Assembly (NCBI GenBank): GCA_030043175.1
Contig: JASHYD010000010.1
Location: forward strand, 1-19,780
DNA: 19,780 nt
Direction of reading: 5' to 3'
Origin: Xanthobacteraceae bacterium
Lineage (GTDB): Bacteria; Pseudomonadota; Alphaproteobacteria; Rhizobiales; Xanthobacteraceae
The position numbers and the translations under genes are program-made. The notes beneath the pieces were generated by a model. That model saw only the letters and a program-made list of their open reading frames with translations. It was not told where the DNA came from and searched no databases. Positions 1 through 7,537 of the stretch are shown piece by piece (position 1 is the stretch's first letter; each line of letters starts with the position of its first letter).

Positions 1-818
1 ACTAATCCCTCCGCGAGATGATAGATGGCATTATCCGTCGACGGCACCGAGGAGTGACCGCCCTTGTTGGTCACCTCCAGCCGATAGGAAACGCCCACCT
101 TCTCGCTGGTCTGGATGCTGTTGCGGATCGGCTTATCCCGTTTGAGGCCGACGCCGCCACCCTCGTTGAGGGCGAATTCGGCGTCGATCAGGTCGCGATG
201 GTTCTTCAGCAGCCACTGAATTCCCATAGCATTTGCATCGAGGATTTCCTCGTCGGTTTCCAGGACCAGAATGATGTCGCGATCCGGCCGGTAGCCCTCC
301 TGCTTGTAGCGGATGAGGTTGGCCACGAAGGCCGCGGCCATGAATTTGTCGTCGCCTGAGCCGCGGCCGTAAAAATAGCCGTCCTTCTCGGTGAGCTTGA
401 AGGGGGCGAACGACCAATCTTCGGGTCGCGCTTCGACAACGTCGAGGTGGGCAAGCAGCAGCATCGGCCTCTTGGCGCCGGTGCCGTGCAGGCGCGCCAC
501 CAGATTGCCCTTGCGCGGCGCCGGCTTGAACACCTGCACGTCGACGCTGTCGAAACCGGCTGCAATCAACCGCGCCGCCATGGCGTCCGCGGCGCGAGCA
601 GTGTCGCCCGTCTGCGTGACAGTGTTGATCTCGATGAGTTCCTTGTAGATTTCGAAGGCGCGCTGCTGCTGGGCCGTCAGCGCATATGCATGCTGCTCCG
701 CGGCGACCGCAAGGATCAAGATTACACTGCCGTACAGAACCTTACTGAAGCACAACGCAGTGCGGCGATGCGGCGCCAACCAGCGGCTCAATGCAATGCG
801 GGCGAGGGCGTTCGGCAT
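1..818 (-). CDS. M20-family zinc metallopeptidase, N-terminal 272 residues (runs off left edge)
   Basis: The minus frame is open from an ATG at 818 to the window edge, so only the first 272 residues are seen. The protein starts with a basic stretch and a hydrophobic segment (about residues 27-44) ending in AYA-L, which suggests export or membrane anchoring. The M20 co-catalytic zinc set is visible: H124 and D126 in LLAHLDVV, D156 in GSGDD, and the Glu pair E190/E191 in ETDEEILD. Known M20 members of this kind (carboxypeptidase, PM20D1, acetylornithine deacetylase relatives) remove C-terminal residues or N-acyl groups from small peptides. The N-terminal lead argues for a periplasmic peptidase rather than a biosynthetic deacylase. 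The lid domain begins near GGHSSVP, and the C-terminal zinc ligand lies outside the window. Family certain, substrate unknown. Confidence 0.88.
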   Translation of the reverse strand, partial: MPNALARIALSRWLAPHRRTALCFSKVLYGSVILILAVAAEQHAYALTAQQQRAFEIYKELIEINTVTQTGDTARAADAMAARLIAAGFDSVDVQVFKPAPRKGNLVARLHGTGAKRPMLLLAHLDVVEARPEDWSFAPFKLTEKDGYFYGRGSGDDKFMAAAFVANLIRYKQEGYRPDRDIILVLETDEEILDANAMGIQWLLKNHRDLIDAEFALNEGGGVGLKRDKPIRNSIQTSEKVGVSYRLEVTNKGGHSSVPSTDNAIYHLAEGL

Positions 819-941
819 GGCGACTTCCCGGAGTTGAGTAGAGCTGGCGGCGCGACGAAGCTGACACCGGCCAGCCCACCGTTCATTCCCGAGTGGTCAT
901 TATGGGTCATTTCGGCGTTACCGCCAATGCTGGATGCGAGG

Positions 942-1310
942 CTATGTGAGCCGGAACCCGATCGGCTCGCGTTCCTGCAGTTCATCATCAACGAGATTCG
1001 GAGGAATTTCCGTCAGCAGCTCCGCCGAGATCAGCATCTCCGGCGAGTCCGGCCTCGGTGCGAACAAGTTCCGCCACGCCGCGTTCGCGCTCTCGAAGGC
1101 GGTTCGCGCCCCGTAAGCCGCCATGTCCTCGTATTCGATCATCAGGATGATGCCGTGACCCGGTCCCGGAACAATGGATCGGAACATGCGCACCGACTTT
1201 GGCATCGCGGCGCTGTTGAATTTTGGCTCAGCGGCCTGTGCGAGCTTGTGCAAAAAATCCGGCAAGCGACCGGGTTTGATGTCGTATTTGAAGACGGCGA
1301 TCACGGACAT
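942..1310 (-). CDS. Small dimeric alpha-beta barrel protein, NIPSNAP/ABM-like, function unknown
   Basis: 122 residues, ATG at 1310 and TAG at 942-944. It opens with a beta-strand and helix of the ferredoxin-like kind (MSVIAVFKYDIKPGRLPDFL), followed by a second strand-rich half with HGIILMIEYEDMAAYGART. This layout is typical of the dimeric alpha-beta barrel superfamily (NIPSNAP, antibiotic-biosynthesis monooxygenase, EthD relatives), which includes small-molecule oxygenases and many proteins without known function. No catalytic residue can be named. There is no clear ribosome binding site before the ATG, so the start is only the most upstream reasonable one. It is on the same strand as the upstream-edge peptidase but separated by 123 bases. 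The family call is a fold-level inference. Confidence 0.6.
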   Translation of the reverse strand: MSVIAVFKYDIKPGRLPDFLHKLAQAAEPKFNSAAMPKSVRMFRSIVPGPGHGIILMIEYEDMAAYGARTAFESANAAWRNLFAPRPDSPEMLISAELLTEIPPNLVDDELQEREPIGFRLT

Positions 1311-1379
1311 ATGTGGCCAGTTTGTTCGATAGTGAAATGATTCAATAGAATCAATAACATATGAGTGTATATTCTGCCG

Positions 1380-1740
1380 CTAGCGGCGATTGCGGCCCGC
1401 AGTCAGCTGTACAAGCGCAGCCTGCCCACTGGCCTTGCGATCGGCAAAGCGGCAATAGCGCTCGATCGTGGGCCAGCGACATGCCAGTGATGTCGCCGAT
1501 TTGGCCGACTGACAGCCCAGCCCTTCGCAGTCGAATGACGGCATTGCAGCGCAGCCCGTGTAGCGTCACGCCAGTAAGTTCGAGGATGTCTACGCGCGCG
1601 CGGTCGAAATGTTCCCAGAACAGCTTGCGCGAATACGGCTTGCCGCCAACCACAGCCGGCAAACCGTAAATATCGGTCAGCCAGCGAGGCGATTGTAGAA
1701 CTGAATCGGTAGCCAGACAGGTGAAGGACAGTGAAATCAA
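1380..1740 (-). pseudogene. Tyrosine recombinase (integrase) C-terminal remnant, frameshifted
   Basis: A minus frame reads a typical tyrosine-recombinase C-terminal half: GKPYSRKLFWEHFDRAR, then the box-II-like VTLHGLRCNAVIRLRRAGLS (HxxR core) and VGQIGDITGMSLA. At about 1480 the reading shifts frame and continues as TIERYCRFADRKASGQAALV, ending at TAG 1380-1382. That continuation holds the expected recombinase tail, with the tyrosine in IERYCRF. One small indel therefore broke an otherwise recognisable gene. The N-terminal core-binding and arm-binding domains are missing: upstream of 1740 no matching sequence is seen. It was probably the integrase of a lost element, and a sister remnant lies near 17285. 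Family assignment rests on motif recognition only. Confidence 0.68.
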
Positions 1741-1817
1741 AGCTGAGCTTCAGCCGTATCCATCGAAAGTCAAGCGCACCGATCGACCGAATTGTCAAAG
1801 CCGTGGACAAATGAGCA

Positions 1818-1970
1818 ATGAAGATCTCGCGCCATTCTGACGAAGCTGCAAGCGAGGCTGGGTATTCGAGCGGCAGGGGCGCTGCGCCACTGAAGCTGGT
1901 GGAGGATGACGAGCAGCAAATGCAGCTGGCTGCGTTGCTGGTGAAGAGGCCGGCGGCGAAACGCAAGTAA
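1818..1970 (+). CDS. Possible small ORF upstream of the broken doc gene, unrecognised
   Basis: A 50-residue open frame runs from ATG 1818 to TAA 1968-1970, ending with a basic tail (LLVKRPAAKRK). It begins MKISRHSDEAASEAGYSSGR and has an acidic middle (VEDDEQQ). It lies 45 bases before the Doc-like remnant on the same strand, the position an antitoxin gene would occupy. However, I do not recognise a Phd, AbrB or ribbon-helix-helix fold, and no good ribosome binding site is visible. It may be a chance frame or the tail of a decayed gene. Confidence 0.22.
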   Translation: MKISRHSDEAASEAGYSSGRGAAPLKLVEDDEQQMQLAALLVKRPAAKRK

Positions 1971-2015
1971 ATTACTCCCAGAGTAACGAGCGGGCGCGAT
2001 GTGCTAAGATGATAT

Positions 2016-2347
2016 GTGGTGAGCCTCGACGCCGCTCTAGCGATCCACGGCGAACAATAATTGGTTGAGTACGGCGGGCCTTCTGGGCTCCGCGAGGCTG
2101 GCCTCCTTGAGGCAGCGCTGGCCCGCCCCCAACAACTAAAAGCATACGGCAATCCGTCGCGAGATATGGCCGAGCTGGCGTCGGCCTATGCGTTTGGGAT
2201 TGCAAAGAACCACCCGTTCATACGGCTACGACCATCACTGCCGATGACTTGGAGTTGCTGAAGGTTTGGCTAAGGTTGGCCAACGGCAGCATGAGCGAGG
2301 GCGAATGCGCTCGGCAGTTGCGTGCGAATATCGCGGCTGTCCAGTGA
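2016..2347 (+). pseudogene. doc: Doc/Fic-type toxin (death-on-curing) remnant, active site deleted
   Basis: The plus strand encodes a recognisable Doc-type protein in pieces. GTG 2016 begins VVSLDAALAIHGEQ and is cut by TAA at 2058-2060. The frame then continues LVEYGGPSGLREAGLLEAAL and DMAELASAYAFGIAKNHPFI, the conserved Doc N-terminal half. At the point where the HxFxDGNKR active-site motif should follow NHPFI, the sequence jumps and switches frame to TITADDLELLKVWLRLANGS, the usual C-terminal helix region, ending at TGA 2345-2347. About 20 codons, including the catalytic Asp-Gly-Asn-Lys-Arg part, are gone. Intact Doc enzymes phosphorylate EF-Tu and are held by a Phd- or AbrB-type antitoxin. 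This copy cannot be active because it carries a stop, a deletion and a frameshift. Confidence 0.8.
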
Positions 2348-2399
2348 TCTTCGTATCGCCAACACTGGCGCGATCAGGAGTCACGCTAGGGGTTCGCCC

Positions 2400-2462
2400 C
2401 CTGTTTTACAGCGTTCCGGCGCTTTCCGGGTTCATTCGGGGTAACCTCTACTGTAAAACAGG
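2400..2462. repeat. 12-bp perfect inverted repeat with 39-base spacer
   Basis: CCTGTTTTACAG (2400-2411) is exactly the reverse complement of CTGTAAAACAGG (2451-2462). A short GGGG-TTCG-CCCC hairpin lies just before the left arm. The site is between the Doc remnant and the dehydrogenase gene and contains no gene. It could be a recombination or transposon end, or an RNA hairpin; no T-run follows that would make it a classic terminator. Confidence 0.7.
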
Positions 2463-2532
2463 TTTGAGGAATTAATCTTATTTATCAGCGACATAGAAGT
2501 CGCAGACGAAGTTGGCCAATTTGTTCGTTTGC

Positions 2533-2577
2533 GGCGCGTAGGACGGGTTTCGCCTGCGCTCAACCAGCCTACGCGCC
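2533..2577. terminator. 10-bp inverted repeat overlapping the dehydrogenase stop codon
   Basis: GGCGCGTAGG (2533-2542) pairs exactly with CCTACGCGCC (2568-2577), with a 25-base loop. The right arm contains the TAG stop (2569-2571, read on minus) of the dehydrogenase. A hairpin at this place would form at the very end of the minus transcript and could end or protect it. There is no clear U-run, so a dispersed intergenic repeat is an equal possibility. Confidence 0.45.
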
Positions 2578-4935
2578 AACACCCGCCCGCGCCGCATGAA
2601 TCGCGCGCCACACCTTCTCCGGTGTTACCGGCATATCGATATGGCGGATGCCGTAGTCCGACAGCGCGTCGATGATGGCGTTCGGGAGGGCCACCAGAGC
2701 ACCGGCGCAGCCGGCCTCGCCGCAGCCCTTGATCCCCAGCGGATTGGTCGCGGTCGGCACCGGGTGATGCTCCGTGACGAAGCTCGGCACGTCGGCGGCG
2801 CGCGGCACGGCGTAATCCATGAACGAGCCGGTGATGGGCTGGCCATCGCCGTTGTAGACGACGTTCTCCATGAGCACCTGGCCGATGCCCTGGACAAGAC
2901 CGCCATGCATCTGGCCCTCCACCAGCATCGGATTGATGACGGTGCCGAAATCGTTTGCGGAGAAGTACCTCACCACCTCGACGACGCCGGTTTCAGGATC
3001 GATCTCGACCTCGGCCACATGGCAGCCGTTCGGATAGCAAGACGGCACGGGCTCGCTGGCGAGCTTGATATCGAGCGTCTCGGGTGCGCCGTCCGGCAGC
3101 TTCGCTCCCGCCTGCAATTCAGCAGCGAGTTCCAGCAGGCCGATCGAACGATCGGTACCCGCAATAATGAATCGCCCATCGGCAAATTCGAGGTCCGCCA
3201 CGGCGACTTCGAGGAGGTGGGAGGCGACCTGCTTGCCCTGCTCGATCACCTGGCCGATTGCCTCGACCATGGCCATGCTGCTCGACGCTGCCGAGCGGGA
3301 TCCGCCGGTGCCGCCCCCGGCGATCAGCTCGTCGCTGTCGCCCTGCAGCAGACGGATGCGCTCGAACGGCACGCCCAGGCGGCTCGATAGAATCTGCGCA
3401 AACGGCGTAGCGTGACCCTGGCCGTAATCGAGCGTGCCGGTGATGAATGTCACCGTGCCGTCGCGCTCGAAGCGAATGCCGGCCATTTCTTTGTTGGGGG
3501 GAGCCGTCACCTCCAGGTAACTGCCGACCGCAATGCCTCGCAGCTTGCCGCGCTTTTTGCTCTGGCGCTTGCGCCCTGCAAAACCGTTCCAATCGGCGAG
3601 ATCGAGCGCATGGCGCAATACGGCGGGGAAATCTCCGGAATCATAGGTCTGAGAGGAGGCCGCCGCATAGGGGATCTCCGCGGGCTTGATGAGATTGCGG
3701 CGGCGCAACTCCACTCGGTCGATAGCCATTTCGCGCGCCGCGGTATCGATCAGACGCTCCATGAAATAGTTGCCCTCGGGGCGACCGGCGCCCCGATAGG
3801 CGCTGACATAAGGCGTGTTGGTGAACGCGCATCGTGTGGAGACCTCAATCAGCGGCGTGCGATAGAGGCTGACCATGTTCTTGACAGCATTGACGGTCGG
3901 CGGCAGCGGCGCCACCGCGCCGAGATAAGCTCCCATGTTGGCGGTGCCGGTGAGGCGGATCGCCAGGAAGCGGCCTTCGGCATCGAGCGCAAGCTCGGCG
4001 ATCCTCTCGTGGTCGCGGCCGTGACTGTCGGAGAGAAAGCTTGAGGAGCGTTCGTCGGTCCATTTCACCGGACGGCCGAGCAGCCGAGCAGCGTGGAGGA
4101 GGCAGACATACTCCGGATAGGCCTGCGCCTTCATGCCGAACGAGCCACCCACATTGCGCGTGAGCAGCCGGAGCTTGGCGGGCGGAATGTTGAAAATCTC
4201 GGCGAGCTGGGTGCGCAGTCCGAACACCCCCTGACAACCGACATAGAACGTGAAGCGCTCGCCCGCCGCATTGTAGCCGGCAACCGCCGCCCGCGGCTCC
4301 ATCGCATTCACCACCAGACGTGTGTTGCGCAGTTCGAGGCGGGTGACATGCGCAGCTTTGGCGAATGCTTCCTTCACCCGCTCCTCATCGCCATAATGGA
4401 AGTCAAGCGCGACGTTGTCGGGCAAGTCATCGAATACCCGTGGGGCTCCAGCGTTGACGGCCTCGCTCGCGAGGGTCACGGCAGGGAGCGGCGCGATGTC
4501 AAGCTCGACCACCTCGGCGGCATCGTGCGCCGCAATTGCCGTCTCTGCGACGACGCAGGCGACCGGATCGCCGACAAAACGCACTTTATCGATGGCCAGC
4601 GCCGGCCGCGGCGGCTTCTTCATCGGCGTGCCGTCGCGGTTGTGCAAAGGGGGCACGCATTTGAGCGTGCCATAGCCGGCCGCGTGAAGATCGGCCCCCG
4701 TATAGACCGCAAGCACACTTGGCATCGCGAGCGCCGCCGCGGTATCGATTCCCTTGAGCAGGCCGTGGGCATGACGCGAACGCACGATTACTGCATAGGC
4801 TTGGCCGACGAGGTTCACATCGTCAGCATAACTGCCGCGGCCTTGCACCAGGATCGGGTCCTCGGTGCGCAGCACGGGCTGCCCAATGCCAAATTTCTGC
4901 ACCGCCCAGGAACCGGGATCGTCTTGAACATTCAT
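2569..4935 (-). CDS. Xanthine dehydrogenase family molybdopterin-binding (large) subunit, CoxL-like
   Basis: 788 residues, the usual size for the large subunit of the xanthine oxidase family, which hydroxylates heterocycles or aldehydes (or oxidises CO) at a molybdenum-cytosine/pterin centre. The a/b hammerhead domain is at about 20-150 and the Mo-binding domain follows. Visible family motifs are NVGGSFGMK (261-269), AYRGAGRPE (379-387), GTLDYGQGH (500-508), GGGTGGSRSA (540-549) and KGCGEAG (736-742), where E740 is the expected catalytic base. AYRGAGR instead of AYRCSFR excludes true form-I CO dehydrogenase, so the older label 'CO dehydrogenase form II' would be misleading; the substrate is unknown. 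No FAD-binding (CoxM-like) or 2Fe-2S (CoxS-like) partner gene lies next to it. The ATG at 4935 fits the family N-terminus (GIGQPVLRTEDPILVQGRG). Confidence 0.93.
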   Translation of the reverse strand: MNVQDDPGSWAVQKFGIGQPVLRTEDPILVQGRGSYADDVNLVGQAYAVIVRSRHAHGLLKGIDTAAALAMPSVLAVYTGADLHAAGYGTLKCVPPLHNRDGTPMKKPPRPALAIDKVRFVGDPVACVVAETAIAAHDAAEVVELDIAPLPAVTLASEAVNAGAPRVFDDLPDNVALDFHYGDEERVKEAFAKAAHVTRLELRNTRLVVNAMEPRAAVAGYNAAGERFTFYVGCQGVFGLRTQLAEIFNIPPAKLRLLTRNVGGSFGMKAQAYPEYVCLLHAARLLGRPVKWTDERSSSFLSDSHGRDHERIAELALDAEGRFLAIRLTGTANMGAYLGAVAPLPPTVNAVKNMVSLYRTPLIEVSTRCAFTNTPYVSAYRGAGRPEGNYFMERLIDTAAREMAIDRVELRRRNLIKPAEIPYAAASSQTYDSGDFPAVLRHALDLADWNGFAGRKRQSKKRGKLRGIAVGSYLEVTAPPNKEMAGIRFERDGTVTFITGTLDYGQGHATPFAQILSSRLGVPFERIRLLQGDSDELIAGGGTGGSRSAASSSMAMVEAIGQVIEQGKQVASHLLEVAVADLEFADGRFIIAGTDRSIGLLELAAELQAGAKLPDGAPETLDIKLASEPVPSCYPNGCHVAEVEIDPETGVVEVVRYFSANDFGTVINPMLVEGQMHGGLVQGIGQVLMENVVYNGDGQPITGSFMDYAVPRAADVPSFVTEHHPVPTATNPLGIKGCGEAGCAGALVALPNAIIDALSDYGIRHIDMPVTPEKVWRAIHAARAGVGA

Positions 4936-5209
4936 GATAATTCGCTGAAGCGAGTGTCAGATGCCTAACGGAGCGCCTGAAATAATGGAGCCGGATGGGC
5001 CGCACAAGCGGGCGGGTGGGATACGAGCTATGTGCGTAAGCTCGCTTTTAGGGGCCCCGCACCCGATCTTAGCGACCTTCGCAAGCGAGTTCGCGCCCCG
5101 AACCTTCTTGCGACGGCCCCCAAGGCTGATACACTCCATCTGATTTTTGGAACATGAGGCCGCCTGCACGTCGGCGGGGGCAGACGTTCGCGCGCCGGAG
5201 AGACATCGA
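4936..5209. promoter_or_regulatory. Divergent intergenic region between the molybdoenzyme and ppx
   Basis: 274 bases between two genes transcribed away from each other, so promoters for both should be here. A weak sigma70-like pair for ppx can be drawn: TTGCGA near 5108 and TACACT about 16 bases later. GGAG at 5197-5200 lies 9 bases before the ATG at 5210. No convincing operator or riboswitch is seen. Confidence 0.3.
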
Positions 5210-6325
5210 ATGGACGACGAGGGCCAGGGGACTGGCGGCCTCGAGCCTGCGCCATATCGGCCGCGTGCCGAGAACCGCGCCTACCGGGGTCGCGGTCACC
5301 ATTTCCGCCATCGGCGGGCCTCGAATGCGGGCGCGCCTGGGCGTGGCACCTATGCGGCCTTGGATCTGGGCACCAACAACTGCCGCCTCCTGATCGCGCG
5401 GCCGTCCGGCGACGGCTTCCGGGTCATTGACGCGTTTTCGCGTATCATAAGGCTCGGCGAAGGATTGTCGGCCACCGGGCGACTGTCCGAGGCGGCGATC
5501 GTACGCGCGGTCGGGGCGCTTGCGGTCTGCCGCGACAAGATGGTCAACCGGGGCGTCACCCGTGCGCGGCTGATCGCCACGGAAGCCTGCCGCGTGGCGG
5601 TCAACGGCGCCGAGTTCCTTGAGGTGATCCGCGAACAGGTCGGCATCGAACTGGAAATCGTCGACCGCAAGACTGAGGCGGACCTCGCGGCGACCGGGTG
5701 CACGCCACTGATCGATCCGCAAGCGCGCGGCGTGCTGCTGTTCGATATCGGCGGCGGATCGTCGGAGCTCGTGTCGCTCGCACAATCGGAGCCCACGATG
5801 CGTGGACCGCCGCGACCGGTCGTGCGCAGCTGGGTTTCCCTGCCGGTCGGCGTCGTCACCTTGGCGGAACGCCACGGCGGCGTGCGGGTCGACCGCGGCT
5901 TGTTTGAGGCGATGGTGGACGAGGTGGCGATCTTTGTGGCCCCATTCACGGCCGCCCATGGTGGCAACCTCGATGGCGTGCATATGCTCGGCACTTCCGG
6001 CACCGTGACTACCATCGCGGGGATTCATCTGCGCCTGCCGCGCTATGATCGCCGCCGCGTCGACGGCTGCTGGCTCTCCGACGTCGAGATCACCGGCGTG
6101 ATCGACGAATTGATCGCTATGACCTACGAGGAGCGCGTCGCCAACGCCTGCATTGGCTCCGAACGCGCCGATTTGGTGCTCGCGGGCTGCGCCATCCTGG
6201 AAGCAATCCGCCGCGCCTTTCCGTGTCCGCGGCTGCGTGTTGCCGACCGAGGATTGCGCGAGGGAATACTGGTGAAGCTCATGCGCGAGGACGGTGTGTG
6301 GTCCTATCCGGGCGGGCCGGCGTGA
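5210..6325 (+). CDS. ppx: Exopolyphosphatase (Ppx/GppA family)
   Basis: 371 residues from ATG 5210, chosen over an in-frame ATG at 5147 because GGAG stands 9 bases upstream. The first ~45 residues are Arg/Gly-rich and look disordered. The actin-like ATPase fold then starts with [14 protein letters not shown] (50-63, phosphate-1 loop), continues with [10 protein letters not shown] (178-187, phosphate-2 loop) and GTSGTVTT (261-268). Ppx/GppA enzymes release phosphate from the ends of inorganic polyphosphate or hydrolyse pppGpp to ppGpp. The protein is shorter than E. coli Ppx (about 510 residues) and lacks the C-terminal HD-like domains, as is common for the short alphaproteobacterial form. It overlaps rlmE by 4 bases (GTGA), so the two are translationally coupled. 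Confidence 0.93.
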   Translation: MDDEGQGTGGLEPAPYRPRAENRAYRGRGHHFRHRRASNAGAPGRGTYAALDLGTNNCRLLIARPSGDGFRVIDAFSRIIRLGEGLSATGRLSEAAIVRAVGALAVCRDKMVNRGVTRARLIATEACRVAVNGAEFLEVIREQVGIELEIVDRKTEADLAATGCTPLIDPQARGVLLFDIGGGSSELVSLAQSEPTMRGPPRPVVRSWVSLPVGVVTLAERHGGVRVDRGLFEAMVDEVAIFVAPFTAAHGGNLDGVHMLGTSGTVTTIAGIHLRLPRYDRRRVDGCWLSDVEITGVIDELIAMTYEERVANACIGSERADLVLAGCAILEAIRRAFPCPRLRVADRGLREGILVKLMREDGVWSYPGGPA

Positions 6326-7047
6326 CGACCAAACTCAGTAGTAAACGGGGTGGTGGCCGCCGCGATCTCAAAGTACCGGTTACCAGCCGCAAAGGCCGTA
6401 CTCTTGCTTCCAAGCTGTGGCTGGAGCGCCAGCTCAACGATCCTTATGTCGCGCGCGCCAAGCGAGAGGGGCTGCGTTCGCGTGCCGCCTTCAAGCTTGC
6501 TGAAATGGACGACAAGTTTCACGTCCTGAAGTCCGGCGCAAAGGTGGTGGACCTTGGCGCCGCGCCCGGCGGCTGGAGTCAGATCGCTTCGCAGCGGGTC
6601 GGAGCCGCGCGGCCTTCAACAGGACGGGTTGTGGCCATCGATCTGCTCGACATGCCGCCGATCCCCGGGGTCGAATTTCTCCAGCTCGATTTCCTTGACG
6701 CATCGGCGCCAGATCGCCTGCGGGCGTTGCTCGACGGGCCGGCCGACGTGGTGCTCTCCGATATGGCCGGGAACACCACCGGCCACCGCAAGACCGACCA
6801 CCTCAGGATCATGGCACTCGCCGAGGCGGCCGCAATGTTTGCGCGCGAGGTCTTGCGTCCGGGCGGTGCGTTTTTATGCAAAGTGCTGCAGGGCGGCGCC
6901 GAATCCGAGTTGCTGGCCAGCCTAAAACGAGACTTCACTACGGTGAAGCACGTCAAACCGGCGGCAAGCCGCAGCGATTCGGCAGAGCTTTATATGCTGG
7001 CCCTGGGGTTTCGGGCGTCCGGAGGCGATGAGCGAGAAAGTGCTTGA
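6322..7047 (+). CDS. rlmE: 23S rRNA 2'-O-methyltransferase RlmE (FtsJ/RrmJ)
   Basis: 241 residues. The start is GTG 6322, whose last bases overlap the ppx TGA. Translation from here gives the basic, flexible head typical of alphaproteobacterial RlmE ([15 protein letters not shown]) followed by the SAM-dependent fold. The SAM loop is [10 protein letters not shown] (76-85). The K-D-K-E catalytic set of the FtsJ family is complete: K58 ([10 protein letters not shown]), D147 (LSDMAGN), K187 (FLCKVLQ) and E222 (DSAELYMLA). The enzyme methylates the 2'-OH of U2552 (E. coli numbering) in the A-loop of 23S rRNA, a late step in 50S assembly. The head and C-terminal tail make it slightly longer than the 209-residue E. 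coli enzyme. Confidence 0.95.
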   Translation: MTTKLSSKRGGGRRDLKVPVTSRKGRTLASKLWLERQLNDPYVARAKREGLRSRAAFKLAEMDDKFHVLKSGAKVVDLGAAPGGWSQIASQRVGAARPSTGRVVAIDLLDMPPIPGVEFLQLDFLDASAPDRLRALLDGPADVVLSDMAGNTTGHRKTDHLRIMALAEAAAMFAREVLRPGGAFLCKVLQGGAESELLASLKRDFTTVKHVKPAASRSDSAELYMLALGFRASGGDERESA

Positions 7048-7264
7048 ACAGGGCCGGCGGATCTGTCCGACCTTGTTGGGTTACCGTCATTGTTGTCCTA
7101 TGTGTCGCGTTCTTGATTATAATTTCACTCGATTCTCGTACGCCATGCAAAGGATTGCCGGATCTGGAGGCCGACCCGGATCGTGAGGATTAGCTCCCTC
7201 GAGCCGCATAAACGCAATCGAATTCATGGATATTGCGTGCGACTAGGGTCCGCACTCAATTGGC
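7048..7264. other. Intergenic stretch after rlmE, nothing recognised
   Basis: This moderately AT-richer stretch follows the rlmE stop. I see no RNA gene, no strong hairpin with a T-run and no credible coding frame. It leads directly into the transposase remnant. Confidence 0.5.
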
Positions 7265-7470
7265 TCACATCCTGTAGATCACGGCTGCGAAGCAGACGCT
7301 GAAAAAAATCGCGGGCGAGTTTGTGGGAGCGCGTGGCAGTGCGCCTGAAATCCTTGGGCCGGCACGAGCGGCGCGCGATGACGTTGCGGCTCTTGCAGGC
7401 TTCCTTGTCGTGACGGATGCGCTCCTTGGATTTCGTTCACTGTGGGCCGGCACCGCCGGTGGGCAACTCC
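7265..7470 (-). pseudogene. IS5-type transposase C-terminal remnant, multiply frameshifted
   Basis: Three minus frames must be joined to read the tail of an IS5-like DDE transposase: VPAHSER, then KERIRHDKEACKSRNVIARR and KDFRRTATRSHKLARDFF, then SVCFAAVIYRM ending at TGA 7265-7267. In intact relatives this region reads roughly RNVIERCFCRLKDFRRIATRYDKLARNF, where the Glu after RNVI is the third catalytic residue. Here that Glu has become Ala, so the copy is dead on two counts. No terminal inverted repeats or N-terminal half are visible; upstream the signal stops before the ModA-like gene. Assignment is by motif recognition. Confidence 0.62.
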
Positions 7471-7537
7471 GCACGATGCTGATGATCACATCGAAGGCTT
7501 CATACCACCCCAAACGCTCACCATAAGGTCCGGCGTA

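Noticed and set aside
2569..4935. Form-I carbon monoxide dehydrogenase CoxL
   Set aside because: The Cys-containing AYRCSFR active loop is replaced by AYRGAGR, and no coxM or coxS gene is adjacent.
5147..5209. Upstream in-frame ATG that would lengthen ppx by 21 residues
   Set aside because: No ribosome binding site precedes it, while GGAG lies 9 bases before ATG 5210. Both versions add only Arg/Gly-rich, unconserved residues.
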